Positions 18,068-25,874 of a DNA stretch of 64,000 nucleotides are shown here, in pieces. Made by a program: the position numbers and the translations under genes. Position 1 is the stretch's first letter, and the number at the start of each line of letters is the position of its first letter. The stretch is from NCBI GenBank assembly GCA_018780365.1, contig JADMJR010000210.1, positions 1 to 64,000 of the forward strand, written 5' to 3'. Below the pieces are notes generated by a model that did not search any database, had not been told where the DNA came from, and saw only the letters and a program-made list of their open reading frames with translations. The DNA is from Acidovorax sp. Lineage in GTDB: Bacteria > Pseudomonadota > Gammaproteobacteria > Burkholderiales > Burkholderiaceae_C.

Positions 18068-18273
18068 CAGATCGACCCCTTCTGGCGCTGGATGCCAGCC
18101 TTCACGCCAAGGCCGTAGAAGTGCTTGGCAAAGCCTTCAAGCTGTCGTTCCGACCAGGCTGTGCAGCCGACCTCGGCGCACTCCTTTTCGTCCTCGGTGG
18201 ACAACTGCAGGCCCTTGGTGGTGGCGCAGCCCGCGAGCAGCGAAGCTATGACGACGACAGCTAGCGATTTCAT
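18067..18273 (-). CDS. Second small lipoprotein of the lysis cassette
   Basis: 68 residues from ATG 18273, with AGGA 7 nt upstream. Signal ending in lipobox LLAGC (Cys 16), then an acidic segment (STEDEKECAEVGC) and a helix (ERQLEGFAKHFYGLGVKAG). It overlaps the endolysin gene's end by 4 nt. No recognised family. Confidence 0.65.
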   Translation of the reverse strand: MKSLAVVVIASLLAGCATTKGLQLSTEDEKECAEVGCTAWSERQLEGFAKHFYGLGVKAGIQRQKGSI

Positions 18274-18812
18274 AGCAAGTCCTTTCGACTGCACATGACC
18301 ATTTCAGCCTTGCGCCGGTTGTGCAGGCCCGGCACGTAGACCGCCTTGCCGTTCTCTGTGACGAACGACCAGTTGGGGGAGCCGCCGGGTGTGAATGCCA
18401 GCGCGCGGCAGCCTTCTTCAAGTCGCCCGGCGTTGATCAGACCCAGAGCCTTGCTGGCGCATGTGTTGCCGACGCCGACGTTGTGCGCGTGGCTGCTCAG
18501 GGCGTCGAAGGTGCTTTGGCTGATTCGTGTTTTGACGCAATCAAGCAGCTTGAGTTGGGTCTTTTCGACCACCATACGGTTGACTTCATCGCAGCGCTCT
18601 TTGCTCCAGACATCACCGACAATGACGGGATATGGACTGGTGGCGTTGGTGATGCCGTCGCAAACGGTTGGGATGCCGCGCGCCAGGCGGTCTGCGTAGA
18701 CCTTGGTGGCCTGCTTCTTGTCGGCTTCCCAGTCATGCAGGAAACCAGCAAGACCCGCGCTGGCCAGCACCAGGGTGGCGCCGAATTTGACGACTGTTTG
18801 CCGGGCGCTCAC
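18270..18812 (-). CDS. Signal-anchor (SAR) endolysin, GH24 lysozyme type
   Basis: 180 residues from GTG 18812, overlapping the holin stop (GTGA). The N-terminal weakly hydrophobic segment rich in Gly/Ala (about 9-25, KFGATLVLASAGLAGFL) without a cleavage site is a SAR domain. The likely catalytic triad is E29, D41 and T49 in DWE, YAD and GIPTVCDG. The GH24 C-terminal half shows SQSTFDALSSHAHNVGVGN and INAGRLEEGCRAL. E-D and D-T distances (12 and 8) are wider than the usual 9 and 6. Multiple Cys (51, 74, 92 and others) could provide the disulfide switch of SAR enzymes. Role: murein degradation. Confidence 0.8.
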   Translation of the reverse strand: MSARQTVVKFGATLVLASAGLAGFLHDWEADKKQATKVYADRLARGIPTVCDGITNATSPYPVIVGDVWSKERCDEVNRMVVEKTQLKLLDCVKTRISQSTFDALSSHAHNVGVGNTCASKALGLINAGRLEEGCRALAFTPGGSPNWSFVTENGKAVYVPGLHNRRKAEMVMCSRKDLL

Positions 18813-19108
18813 TCGTCGGCTCCCAGTTCGCCCAGGTCGGTATTCCCGGGAAGGACACGCCCAGTGCTGCGCATGATGTCGATGCGGATCTGGCGCTCCT
18901 GCTGGCGCAGGGCGTGCTCAGCGGCCAATCGGCGGTTTGCCTCGCGCTTGTAGTACCAGCTCACCAGAGCGCCAAGCAGCGCGATGCCCACGCCGAAAAG
19001 ACCAATGGCCTGGGATGATGCGAGCCAGCCAAGGAATCCAACGACAGCGCCGCCGCCGGTTGTGCGACTGCCAGCCGTGGCGAGGGTGTCGATGGTTTCT
19101 GTTTTCAT
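18809..19108 (-). CDS. Holin
   Basis: 99 residues, ATG 19108. Short polar start, two membrane helices (about 20-35 and 37-52, LFGVGIALLGALVSWYY) and a charged C-terminal tail (KREANRRLAAEHALRQQERQ), the layout of small phage holins. It is first in the lysis cassette and overlaps the endolysin. Its leader carries the CGAACCCT motif (19141) and a hairpin (19111-19128), matching the leader of the small terminase gene in sequence and spacing. That suggests joint late control. Confidence 0.8.
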   Translation of the reverse strand: MKTETIDTLATAGSRTTGGGAVVGFLGWLASSQAIGLFGVGIALLGALVSWYYKREANRRLAAEHALRQQERQIRIDIMRSTGRVLPGNTDLGELGADE

Positions 19109-19110
19109 GA

Positions 19111-19128
19111 GCCCGGATGATTCCGGGC
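19111..19128 (-). promoter_or_regulatory. Leader hairpin before the holin start
   Basis: On the minus strand GCCCGGAATCATCCGGGC, perfect 7-bp arms with a 4-nt loop, ending 2 nt before ATG. The same hairpin, with one extra T, abuts the terS start at 46381. It may hide or position the start codon, as no normal Shine-Dalgarno is present. Confidence 0.65.
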
Positions 19129-19140
19129 ACGAGGCGTAAC

Positions 19141-19159
19141 GTCGAACCCTATACGGGGC
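19141..19159 (-). promoter_or_regulatory. Late-gene leader motif, copy 1 (holin)
   Basis: Plus strand GTCGAACCCTATACGGGGC; minus strand reads GCCCCGTATAGGGTTCGAC. Identical over 19 nt to the copy at 21690. The motif's conserved C is 35 nt before the holin start codon. Candidate late promoter or regulator site. Confidence 0.7.
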
Positions 19160-19176
19160 CGATCAGCGCCCAGCCC

Positions 19177-20091
19177 TCACGCTGACACGACCACCGTTCG
19201 GTCCTCGGCACCGACCTCCAGCACGCGGCGCTCTTGCGCTACCGCTACAAGGCGGGATTCAGCTCCCACGCGCAGCAGCCTGTTTTCAACGGGAACAACC
19301 AGCGTGCGACTGGGGTCCAGTGGCGGGGCAGATTCAATCGCAACGAAGGTATCTTGCCCAGCCTCTACCGCAGCCAGCATGCCACTCGATGCGATCTGGC
19401 CTGCGATGGCGGCGGTGTCCTGCCCCGCCTCAATGGCGGCCAGGAGAGCGCTGACCAGCGCACCGCCGCTTGCACTTGCGATGTCGCCCCCCGCCTCTGT
19501 GGCTGCGATGGCGCCCACCGATTTCGGTAGGCCGCCCTCGATTGCCGCCATGGCCCCGGCGATCAGCGCGGAAACAGCAATTGCAGCAGCATCAGTCCCA
19601 GATTCGGTCGCAGCGAAGTTCCCCTGCAGATGCGATGCGCCACCAGTTGCCGCAAGCGTGTCGCCCCCAGCCTCTGATGCCGCCAGCATGCCAACTGCGC
19701 GCGGCGTTGTGCCGGTGGCGGAAAGCACGTCGGAACCGGCTTCGGTCACGGCGAGATCGCCTTGACGACCGGTGGCGCTCGTCCCAGTTGCAGCGAACGC
19801 ATCCGCGCCCGATTCGACGGCAGAGATTGCGCCATGTGCCAGCAAGCCACCGATCAGGCTGGCCGTATCGGCACCAGCCTCAGTCGCGCCAAGTGCCCCC
19901 TGGACGGGGACGACACCAGACCCGGCAAAGCTGTCGGTCGCACCCTCTGTCGCCGCAAGCGAGCCAGAAGATGCTCCAGGGTCTGCAGGCTCCCAGGTGA
20001 CGTTTGCCGCATTCCCTGCAGGAGAGGTGTACGAGGCAACCCCTACCCAACTAGCGTCAGCGGCATCTCCTGCCGGCGGGGTGTAGCTCAT
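19177..20091 (-). CDS. Repeat protein (about ten 23-residue repeats), putative tail or fibre protein
   Basis: 304 residues. From about residue 42 to 245 there are about ten imperfect repeats of roughly 23 residues with the core G-x-LAATEAGxDTxAAxG, for example GALGATEAGADTASLIGG, GMLAASEAGGDTLAATGG and GAIAATEAGGDIASASGG. The C-terminus has a second periodicity (VENRLLRVGAESRLVAVAQE, then RRVLEVGAEDRTVV). Such regular short repeats suggest a fibrous or solenoid surface protein. It overlaps the LamG-like gene by ATGA. Adsorption or decoration is inferred from position. Confidence 0.65.
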   Translation of the reverse strand: MSYTPPAGDAADASWVGVASYTSPAGNAANVTWEPADPGASSGSLAATEGATDSFAGSGVVPVQGALGATEAGADTASLIGGLLAHGAISAVESGADAFAATGTSATGRQGDLAVTEAGSDVLSATGTTPRAVGMLAASEAGGDTLAATGGASHLQGNFAATESGTDAAAIAVSALIAGAMAAIEGGLPKSVGAIAATEAGGDIASASGGALVSALLAAIEAGQDTAAIAGQIASSGMLAAVEAGQDTFVAIESAPPLDPSRTLVVPVENRLLRVGAESRLVAVAQERRVLEVGAEDRTVVVSA

Positions 20092-20981
20092 ACAGGGATG
20101 ACCTTGCCCAAGGTGAGCACGGGCAGATCCTCGCCAGACAGTGGGTAAAAGTTCAGCGTGTGCGCCTCGTTTGTCAAAGTGTCAATGGAATAGTCGCCAG
20201 TGGTTGCATTGCTTGTCGTCGCCCCGACAACGACTTCCGATGGCTCTGACAAGGCAATGACACGGCGGGCAGCATTGGCGCCAGATGCATCCTTGACGTT
20301 CCCAGATAGCCTGTAGGCATAGTCGGGGAACGCTTGCGCGTCAGGCGTGTAGTCTGCCACTCGCCTGGCCTGGCCCTTAGTGATGCGCAGTTCGTCTATG
20401 TATCCGTTAAACCACGGGTCAAACCCGCCAAACGAGGTGTGCCCACCGACCTGCAGCCCAAGAGAAGAATCGAAAGACGCCGAAGACGTGGACTCTCCGA
20501 TCCGCACTCCGTCACGGAACACGCGCACGGTAGTCCCAGACCGCGATACAGCCCAGCGCTTCCAGGCAGCCCCCGCCAGAGAGGCGCTTGCTACGCTGAT
20601 GATCAGCGAACTGTTGTTGTATACAACGAAATTGTCACTTGAGAAATTGACCCACCAACCTGCCGTCGCGCTGGCATCAGCGGTGTTGTGCACAACGATG
20701 CAGTCCCCTTTGTTAGATGACCTCCATGTTGAAAATTCAATGCAAAAGTCCCCCGTCCCAAAGCTGAAGTCAGCGCTGTTCGCCAGGTTGAGATAGTCCC
20801 CGCTGCCGTCGAACAGCATGGACGCCCCGCCAAACAAGCTCTGCGCGGTGCTGATCTGTGCGTTACCAAAAGCGGTGACCAACTTCGGCACGTTCGAGCT
20901 GTCGGTGAACGTGGTCGATTCGTTGGCGCCGTCACCATGCAGCAACAAGCCAACGCTTCCATAAAATGCGTCACCGGCCAT
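20088..20981 (-). CDS. LamG/concanavalin-like tail protein
   Basis: 297 residues from ATG 20981, with TAGGAGTAGG upstream. The first 210 residues show the LamG-like jelly-roll pattern: SLFGGASMLFDGSGDYLNL, FCIEFSTWRS, WKRWAVSRSGTTVRVFRDGV and FNGYIDELRITKGQARR. The last 80 residues look like a small carboxypeptidase-regulatory-like beta domain (RLSGNVKDASGANAARRVIA). In phages such proteins bind glycans or decorate tails. Function inferred from fold and location. Confidence 0.75.
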   Translation of the reverse strand: MAGDAFYGSVGLLLHGDGANESTTFTDSSNVPKLVTAFGNAQISTAQSLFGGASMLFDGSGDYLNLANSADFSFGTGDFCIEFSTWRSSNKGDCIVVHNTADASATAGWWVNFSSDNFVVYNNSSLIISVASASLAGAAWKRWAVSRSGTTVRVFRDGVRIGESTSSASFDSSLGLQVGGHTSFGGFDPWFNGYIDELRITKGQARRVADYTPDAQAFPDYAYRLSGNVKDASGANAARRVIALSEPSEVVVGATTSNATTGDYSIDTLTNEAHTLNFYPLSGEDLPVLTLGKVIPV

Positions 20982-20992
20982 GCCACCTACTC

Positions 20993-21376
20993 CTAAGCCG
21001 CGTGCGTGATCGTTGCGGAATTGATCGTGATGGCCTGCCCATTGGCCAGCACATTGTTGTCCAAAACCAGGTCAGTGCCAGAGGTGCCAACCGTCAGGCC
21101 GGTGATGACATCGGCATCACCCGACGTCGTGACACTGGCCTTTGTCGCAGTCCCGGCGGCTGAGGCCATCGTGCTCAGAATGCCATCAGCGCCGCCATTG
21201 GCGTCTGAGAGCGTCAGCACGGCACCCGACACTGTGCCTGCGGTCGCTGCCAATGTGAACGTGGCCAGCAGCACGTCTGCGGCGCTGAACAGCTTGAGCT
21301 TGCCAGAGGTGCCTATGATGGAGACAACCGCCGTCATGCGGGCGGTCTTCGCGGCGGTTGAATAGGTGACGGCCAT
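20993..21376 (-). CDS. Small structural protein of the tail region
   Basis: 127 residues, Ala/Thr/Ser-rich, predicted all-beta (SGKLKLFSAADVLLATFTLA; GTDLVLDNNVLANGQAITIN). This composition is common in phage head-decoration and fibre-adaptor proteins. It ends 12 nt before the LamG-like gene and starts 10 nt after the preceding gene. Family not identified. Confidence 0.65.
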   Translation of the reverse strand: MAVTYSTAAKTARMTAVVSIIGTSGKLKLFSAADVLLATFTLAATAGTVSGAVLTLSDANGGADGILSTMASAAGTATKASVTTSGDADVITGLTVGTSGTDLVLDNNVLANGQAITINSATITHAA

Positions 21377-21385
21377 GGTCAGTCC

Positions 21386-21658
21386 TCAGCGTTGGGTAAT
21401 GGAGAAATAGATGGTCCGGTCGTCAATCCGACCACCGGAGGTGGTGATGCGGCAGGTCACGAATTCATCGGCATCCACCACGCCGCCAGACACGAATGCG
21501 GTGGCGGTGGCGCTGGTGTTGGTGGATGACTCGACCGTGATGCCCGCGCTGGACACCCATTCAACGGACACGATCACGTCGGCCAGTGGGGCGAGCCAGT
21601 CCGACCAATCGACCGTGTAGTCGAGGGTTGCGTCAGGGTCCTTCTTGATTGCAGCCAT
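21386..21658 (-). CDS. Small tail protein, fibre-tail adaptor type
   Basis: 90 residues from ATG 21658. KKDPDATLDYTVDWSDWLAP followed by two beta segments and CRITTSGGRIDDRTIYFSI matches the small phage adaptor proteins that begin with a K-DP-x-LDY-x-DWSxWL motif. It is the first gene after a CGAACCCT motif copy (21690) at 34 nt, so it probably starts a transcription or processing unit containing the LamG-like and repeat proteins. Confidence 0.65.
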   Translation of the reverse strand: MAAIKKDPDATLDYTVDWSDWLAPLADVIVSVEWVSSAGITVESSTNTSATATAFVSGGVVDADEFVTCRITTSGGRIDDRTIYFSITQR

Positions 21659-21689
21659 GCCCTGAAGTTTTTCAACCACCGGGCAATCC

Positions 21690-21708
21690 GTCGAACCCTA
21701 TACGGGGC
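21690..21708 (-). promoter_or_regulatory. Late-gene leader motif, copy 2
   Basis: Plus strand GTCGAACCCTATACGGGGC, a 19-nt perfect match to copy 1. The start codon at 21658 follows after 34 nt and is directly preceded by GGGC that can pair with an upstream GCCC, as in copies 1, 4 and 7. Confidence 0.7.
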
Positions 21709-21714
21709 AGCCCG

Positions 21715-22794
21715 CTACGTGCCGTAGTCCGTCACATCCTGCTCGCTGCCGCTCCACCCGCCGCTGGCCCGGATCTGGTTGTAGAGCTGGGCAGACAGCG
21801 TGCCCAGCATGTCCACCATCTGGCCCGACGTGGCCACCTTGAGCTTTGCGCTGGTCACGGCGTTGTCTCCGATCTGCGCGGCTTTCACGCGGGCGTCGTG
21901 GCGCTTGCGCGCCGTTTCCTGGATCACAGCTTCGATGCGGTTGCGCTCTGCGGCCGTCAGGCGCTCCAGATCGGACTTCTCGCCGATCAGGGCGTTGTGG
22001 TCGGCCACATGCAGGGCGTGGGCGCGCTGCTTGAGGCGGAACAGGTCCACCACCTTCGAGGTGAACTCGCGGATGTTGCGCATTCGAGCATCCGTTGCCG
22101 CTCGGGCCAGCTTGAGCTTTGCGGCCTGCTCTTCCGCCACGCGCGCCTGGTAGGCGGCGGCCACGGCCTGGTCATGCTGACGCACCGTGGCGGCGTGCAG
22201 CCGTGCGATGGCATCGAAGGCGGCCCCGGGGAGGAAGCGATGGCCAGCCGCTGCAGCCGCGTCCACCATCAACCGCTCCTGCGCATAGGCCTCCCGCTGG
22301 TCGAAGGCAAACGCGTTATCGGCGTTGAGTCGGTCCACGCTCTCCGTGTAGGTTACGCCCGTACCACCGTTGAGCCCGGCAATCAGCGCCGCGTCGGCCA
22401 TCTCGCCGGCGGCGGCCACCTCTGGGAACAGCGTTTCAATGGCGTCCAGCATCCGGTCGGCCAGCGTGCCCACGGCGTTGTCCACCGCGTACTCCGGCAT
22501 GGGCAGGATCGCTCCAGCCACCGGCTGCCGCGCCAGGGCCATGGCCCCCACGGCATTCGAGTAGGTACTGGCCCAGCGCACCTGGGTTTCATCCGGGAGC
22601 GCTGGGATGCCGTCGATCACCTGGTCAATCGCGGGCCCCTGCTGGCCCTCTGCATAGACCTCCAGGCTCGTCGCCATGTTGCGGATGATGTTGATGGCCG
22701 TCACCACCACCTGGGCCGCCAGGCCCGGCGATGGAAACGTCAGTGTGGGGTCAATGCCCGGGTCGTAGTTGAATGGTGGGAATGGCTGTGCCAT
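21715..22794 (-). CDS. Phage virion-associated protein, tail region
   Basis: 359 residues. Largely helical with a long predicted coiled coil in the second half (ARVAEEQAAKLKLARAATDA, FRLKQRAHALHVADHNALIG). No membrane segments. It lies between two structural genes with short spacing (9 nt to the previous stop) and resembles conserved hypothetical structural proteins of temperate podoviruses. No specific function can be assigned. Confidence 0.65.
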   Translation of the reverse strand: MAQPFPPFNYDPGIDPTLTFPSPGLAAQVVVTAINIIRNMATSLEVYAEGQQGPAIDQVIDGIPALPDETQVRWASTYSNAVGAMALARQPVAGAILPMPEYAVDNAVGTLADRMLDAIETLFPEVAAAGEMADAALIAGLNGGTGVTYTESVDRLNADNAFAFDQREAYAQERLMVDAAAAAGHRFLPGAAFDAIARLHAATVRQHDQAVAAAYQARVAEEQAAKLKLARAATDARMRNIREFTSKVVDLFRLKQRAHALHVADHNALIGEKSDLERLTAAERNRIEAVIQETARKRHDARVKAAQIGDNAVTSAKLKVATSGQMVDMLGTLSAQLYNQIRASGGWSGSEQDVTDYGT

Positions 22795-22803
22795 GGCTGC
22801 TCC

Positions 22804-23796
22804 TTACTCGTTGGCGTCCACGGTGTTGCGCTCGCTGCTGCCGGAATTGACCGACACGCCCACGCCGTTGAGCGCAGCGGACGCCTTGCTGGCCTCGCGC
22901 CGGATGCGTTTGAGGTAGTCCTCGATCAGCATCTGCGCCTTGGTGACGGTGCGCTCGTTGGCCGCTGCCACCACGCGCTGGCCATCGGCCGTGCCCAGGC
23001 CCAACTCTGCCACCTGCGTTTCGTAGGCGCCCAGCTTGTTGGCCAGGTTGCCCAGTGCCGTGCGCTGCAGCAGTGCGTCCCGCCGGTACTTGGTCAGGAA
23101 AGTGTTGTTGTCGCCGTAGACCTCGAACATGTGGCTCATCTGGGCAAACACATAGTCGCGGCAGGCGTCCTGCACCTGGTTGCGCAGCGACACCAGATCG
23201 GCGATGGCCTCGATGCGCAGCTTCATGCGGGCGTCGTCATCCGAAGCCCCCAGGCTGGCGGCCAGCCGCGCATGGCTCAGGCCGGTGAGGTCGGCATTGA
23301 TGCGCTGCAGAGCCGCGCCCGCCCCGGCGGGCATGGGCAACAGCACATGCAGCGCCGCCGCACCTTGCAGGGCCTGCTGCCCGACCGCCGTGCTCTGCGC
23401 AAGGCGGTGGTCGCGCCCCACGTACCCCATGGCCTGCTGCCCAGCCACAACCCGGGCATACCAGCGCACCGCCTCGTTGAAGCTCGCGCTCACCGGCGTG
23501 AGGCCGCCCATCAAATCAAAGAACGTGCGGCTCCAGTCATCGTTGAGTTCCCGCAGCTGCGCCGCAACGCCTTGGTCGTAGTCCGCCAGCATGCGCTGCA
23601 GCTCCAGCGAGAACTGAGGCTGCCCCGGATCGAACCGAGGCAGAGAGTACACATCGGCGGTTTTCTGCATCTCCGCGTTGAACTCGGGTTCCGTGAGTTC
23701 AGCCGCCTTATTGATGCGCTCCATCGCGCGCTGCCAGGCGAAGTACAGCAGCGTGTCGAACAGCAGCGTGGTCTGCATGACGTGGCCATTGGGCAT
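22804..23796 (-). CDS. Phage virion-associated protein, tail region
   Basis: 330 residues from ATG 23796; an internal ATG at residue 7 is a possible alternative. Mostly alpha-helical, starting with LLFDTLLYFAWQRAMERINK. Not recognised beyond being a conserved structural-type protein. It is tightly packed between the collagen-like tail protein (2 nt) and the 359-residue gene. Confidence 0.65.
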   Translation of the reverse strand: MPNGHVMQTTLLFDTLLYFAWQRAMERINKAAELTEPEFNAEMQKTADVYSLPRFDPGQPQFSLELQRMLADYDQGVAAQLRELNDDWSRTFFDLMGGLTPVSASFNEAVRWYARVVAGQQAMGYVGRDHRLAQSTAVGQQALQGAAALHVLLPMPAGAGAALQRINADLTGLSHARLAASLGASDDDARMKLRIEAIADLVSLRNQVQDACRDYVFAQMSHMFEVYGDNNTFLTKYRRDALLQRTALGNLANKLGAYETQVAELGLGTADGQRVVAAANERTVTKAQMLIEDYLKRIRREASKASAALNGVGVSVNSGSSERNTVDANE

Positions 23797-23798
23797 AG

Positions 23799-25874
23799 TC
23801 AGATCCTCCGGGACAGGGGCACCACATCGAAGCGGACGGTATCCAGTTCGAAGTCGGCGCCGGTTTCGTTGTAAAGCTCGAAGGTGAAGTAGCTGGCGCG
23901 CAGCCCTTTGCCCAGGTCGAACCGCTGCGTGCGCTGCTCGGGATCGTTGCGGCGCACCTTGTAAATGAAGGCGTCCTTGCCATCGCCTACGCGCAGGAAC
24001 ACCCCGCCAGAAGAGGACACACCGACATACACGTATGGCACATGCTTCAGGTGCTGCGATCCAAAGTCCTGCTTGCCGAAGTTCACGCTGGCGCGGATGG
24101 GCTCGCCGTCATCATCGTCGCCTTCTAGGCGGTAGATTCCGCCTTCTTTTGCGCCATATGCCACGCCATTCAATCGCGCAAAGCTATTAAATCCATAGCG
24201 CTCGTAACGGCTGGAGCCGGAGGTTTCGGTGTTCACCGCCCAGGCTGCGCTGGCGTCCTGGCGCACGCCACCTTTGAACAGCGCAGTGACCGCCGAATCA
24301 CTGATCCAGCACATTTCGCGCAAGATGGCCTCGATCTCGGCGGACAGCTCCATGGTGTCTGCCAGTTGCACCGGCTCCAGGGCTGAGGCCCCCAGTACCG
24401 ACTCCACGACCAGGATGCCGCCCACGGTCATCTGCTCATTGAGGACGACCACCATGGCCTTGGTGGAGTCGTTCAGTTCGGCGGGGATCACCAGCTCCAC
24501 CGCGCTGGCGAAGTTGTTGCCGTACAGGCCATACCCCCAGCCGTCCAGCGGCGCCAGCGTGGCCCGGACTTCGCCGTAGGCATGGTCGGCGCCCAGCAGG
24601 TGAAACCCTGGCGAGATCGGCTGATCCTCCAGGCGGCACACCGTGCCCGATACCACATTGCCGGCCACAAGGATTGGCAGCAAGGACAGGTCCGCCACGC
24701 AGTAGGAAGGCTCCCACATCCCGCCGCCACCCGCCAGGGTGAGGCCCGTCAACGCTGAATCCATGCCCTGGTACGGGCGGTCTGCGGCCAGCAGCTTCAT
24801 GGGCGCCAGGTGCCCGTGCATGTAGGAGCGCGGCGGCGGCATTTCAAACTTGGCCAGCACACCGTTCATGCCCCCGCGGTTGGCCGCGCGGCCTGCAGAC
24901 AGCGTGAGGGCGCGCAGCTTGAGCCCGGCCCAGGCGTAGTCGCCCTCCCCGCCCCCGCCGTCCAGCGGCCAAAGCTCGGCGCTCATGCCGCCGTGCCCGG
25001 CCTCGCCCGCGAACATCGTGAAGCCCTGCAGCGCAAGGTGGGCGCCCGCCGTGGGCGGCAACGCCTCAATGGTGGGGTTGTCCACGGTATCGCCGCCCGC
25101 ATAGAGCGAAGCATCCAGGAACATCACCCCGCTGCTTGCCTCGCCACTGGTGTACTGGCGCACGCCGTTCTTGAGGTATTCGACCGTGAGGCCCGTGCGC
25201 CGGATGGCAAACAGGTCGCTGGCCTCGTAGGCGCCCAGATCCGCCCGCACATTGCCGCTCTCCATCACCGACACCTGCCCGCCATTGAACTGCAGCGCGT
25301 GTGTCATCCCGTAGTAGCTCACACCGTCGGGCGATGTCGCAAGCCCCGTCACCACTCCGATCGCTCCGGCCGGAACATTGAAAGTGACCTGGCCATCCCC
25401 ATCGAAAGAGGCGTTGCTATTCGCTCCGGCATTCCAGCCGAAATTCATGTTGTGGGACACGTACCCGACCTGCGCTGGTGTGGGCGGCGTTGGTGGAACC
25501 GCTGGCGTGCCGGGCACCCACACCGACTCGGTGATTTTCAGGGTGGCGACTGCAGAGCCCAGCTGCTGGCGGTTGGGGGAAAGCGCTGTGTTGGCGTAGG
25601 ACGCAACGCTCACAATGAACCGCTCTGCGTCGGCGCCGTAGGTTTTGCGCACGATCTCGCGGATACGGTCCTGGGCGAAGATCGTCACTTCACGCCCGGG
25701 GTTGGTTCCAGTGGCCGGGATCGTGAGGATCACATCGACCGCGGCGATGGTGATGGTCTTCTCCACCCGGGTCCAGCGCCCGGGTACGGCCGGTTGGCCA
25801 GGGCTGCCTGGCGTTCCAGGGATGCTGGGCACCACCTTGAGCACGGGCTTGAGTTTGGTGAGGGTGTTGCTCAT
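23799..25874 (-). CDS. Large tail protein with short collagen-like N-terminus
   Basis: 691 residues from ATG 25874, overlapping the preceding stop by ATGA. Near the N-terminus PGTPGSPGQPAVPGRW is a short Gly-x-y stretch, also visible as P-rich TPAVPPTPPTP later. The body is beta-rich with repeated PLDGGGGEGDY- and APLDGWGYGLYGN-like loops. The C-terminus ends FELDTVRFDVVPLSRRI. Likely a tail hub or fibre component of a short-tailed phage, by size and location. Confidence 0.7.
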   Translation of the reverse strand: MSNTLTKLKPVLKVVPSIPGTPGSPGQPAVPGRWTRVEKTITIAAVDVILTIPATGTNPGREVTIFAQDRIREIVRKTYGADAERFIVSVASYANTALSPNRQQLGSAVATLKITESVWVPGTPAVPPTPPTPAQVGYVSHNMNFGWNAGANSNASFDGDGQVTFNVPAGAIGVVTGLATSPDGVSYYGMTHALQFNGGQVSVMESGNVRADLGAYEASDLFAIRRTGLTVEYLKNGVRQYTSGEASSGVMFLDASLYAGGDTVDNPTIEALPPTAGAHLALQGFTMFAGEAGHGGMSAELWPLDGGGGEGDYAWAGLKLRALTLSAGRAANRGGMNGVLAKFEMPPPRSYMHGHLAPMKLLAADRPYQGMDSALTGLTLAGGGGMWEPSYCVADLSLLPILVAGNVVSGTVCRLEDQPISPGFHLLGADHAYGEVRATLAPLDGWGYGLYGNNFASAVELVIPAELNDSTKAMVVVLNEQMTVGGILVVESVLGASALEPVQLADTMELSAEIEAILREMCWISDSAVTALFKGGVRQDASAAWAVNTETSGSSRYERYGFNSFARLNGVAYGAKEGGIYRLEGDDDDGEPIRASVNFGKQDFGSQHLKHVPYVYVGVSSSGGVFLRVGDGKDAFIYKVRRNDPEQRTQRFDLGKGLRASYFTFELYNETGADFELDTVRFDVVPLSRRI

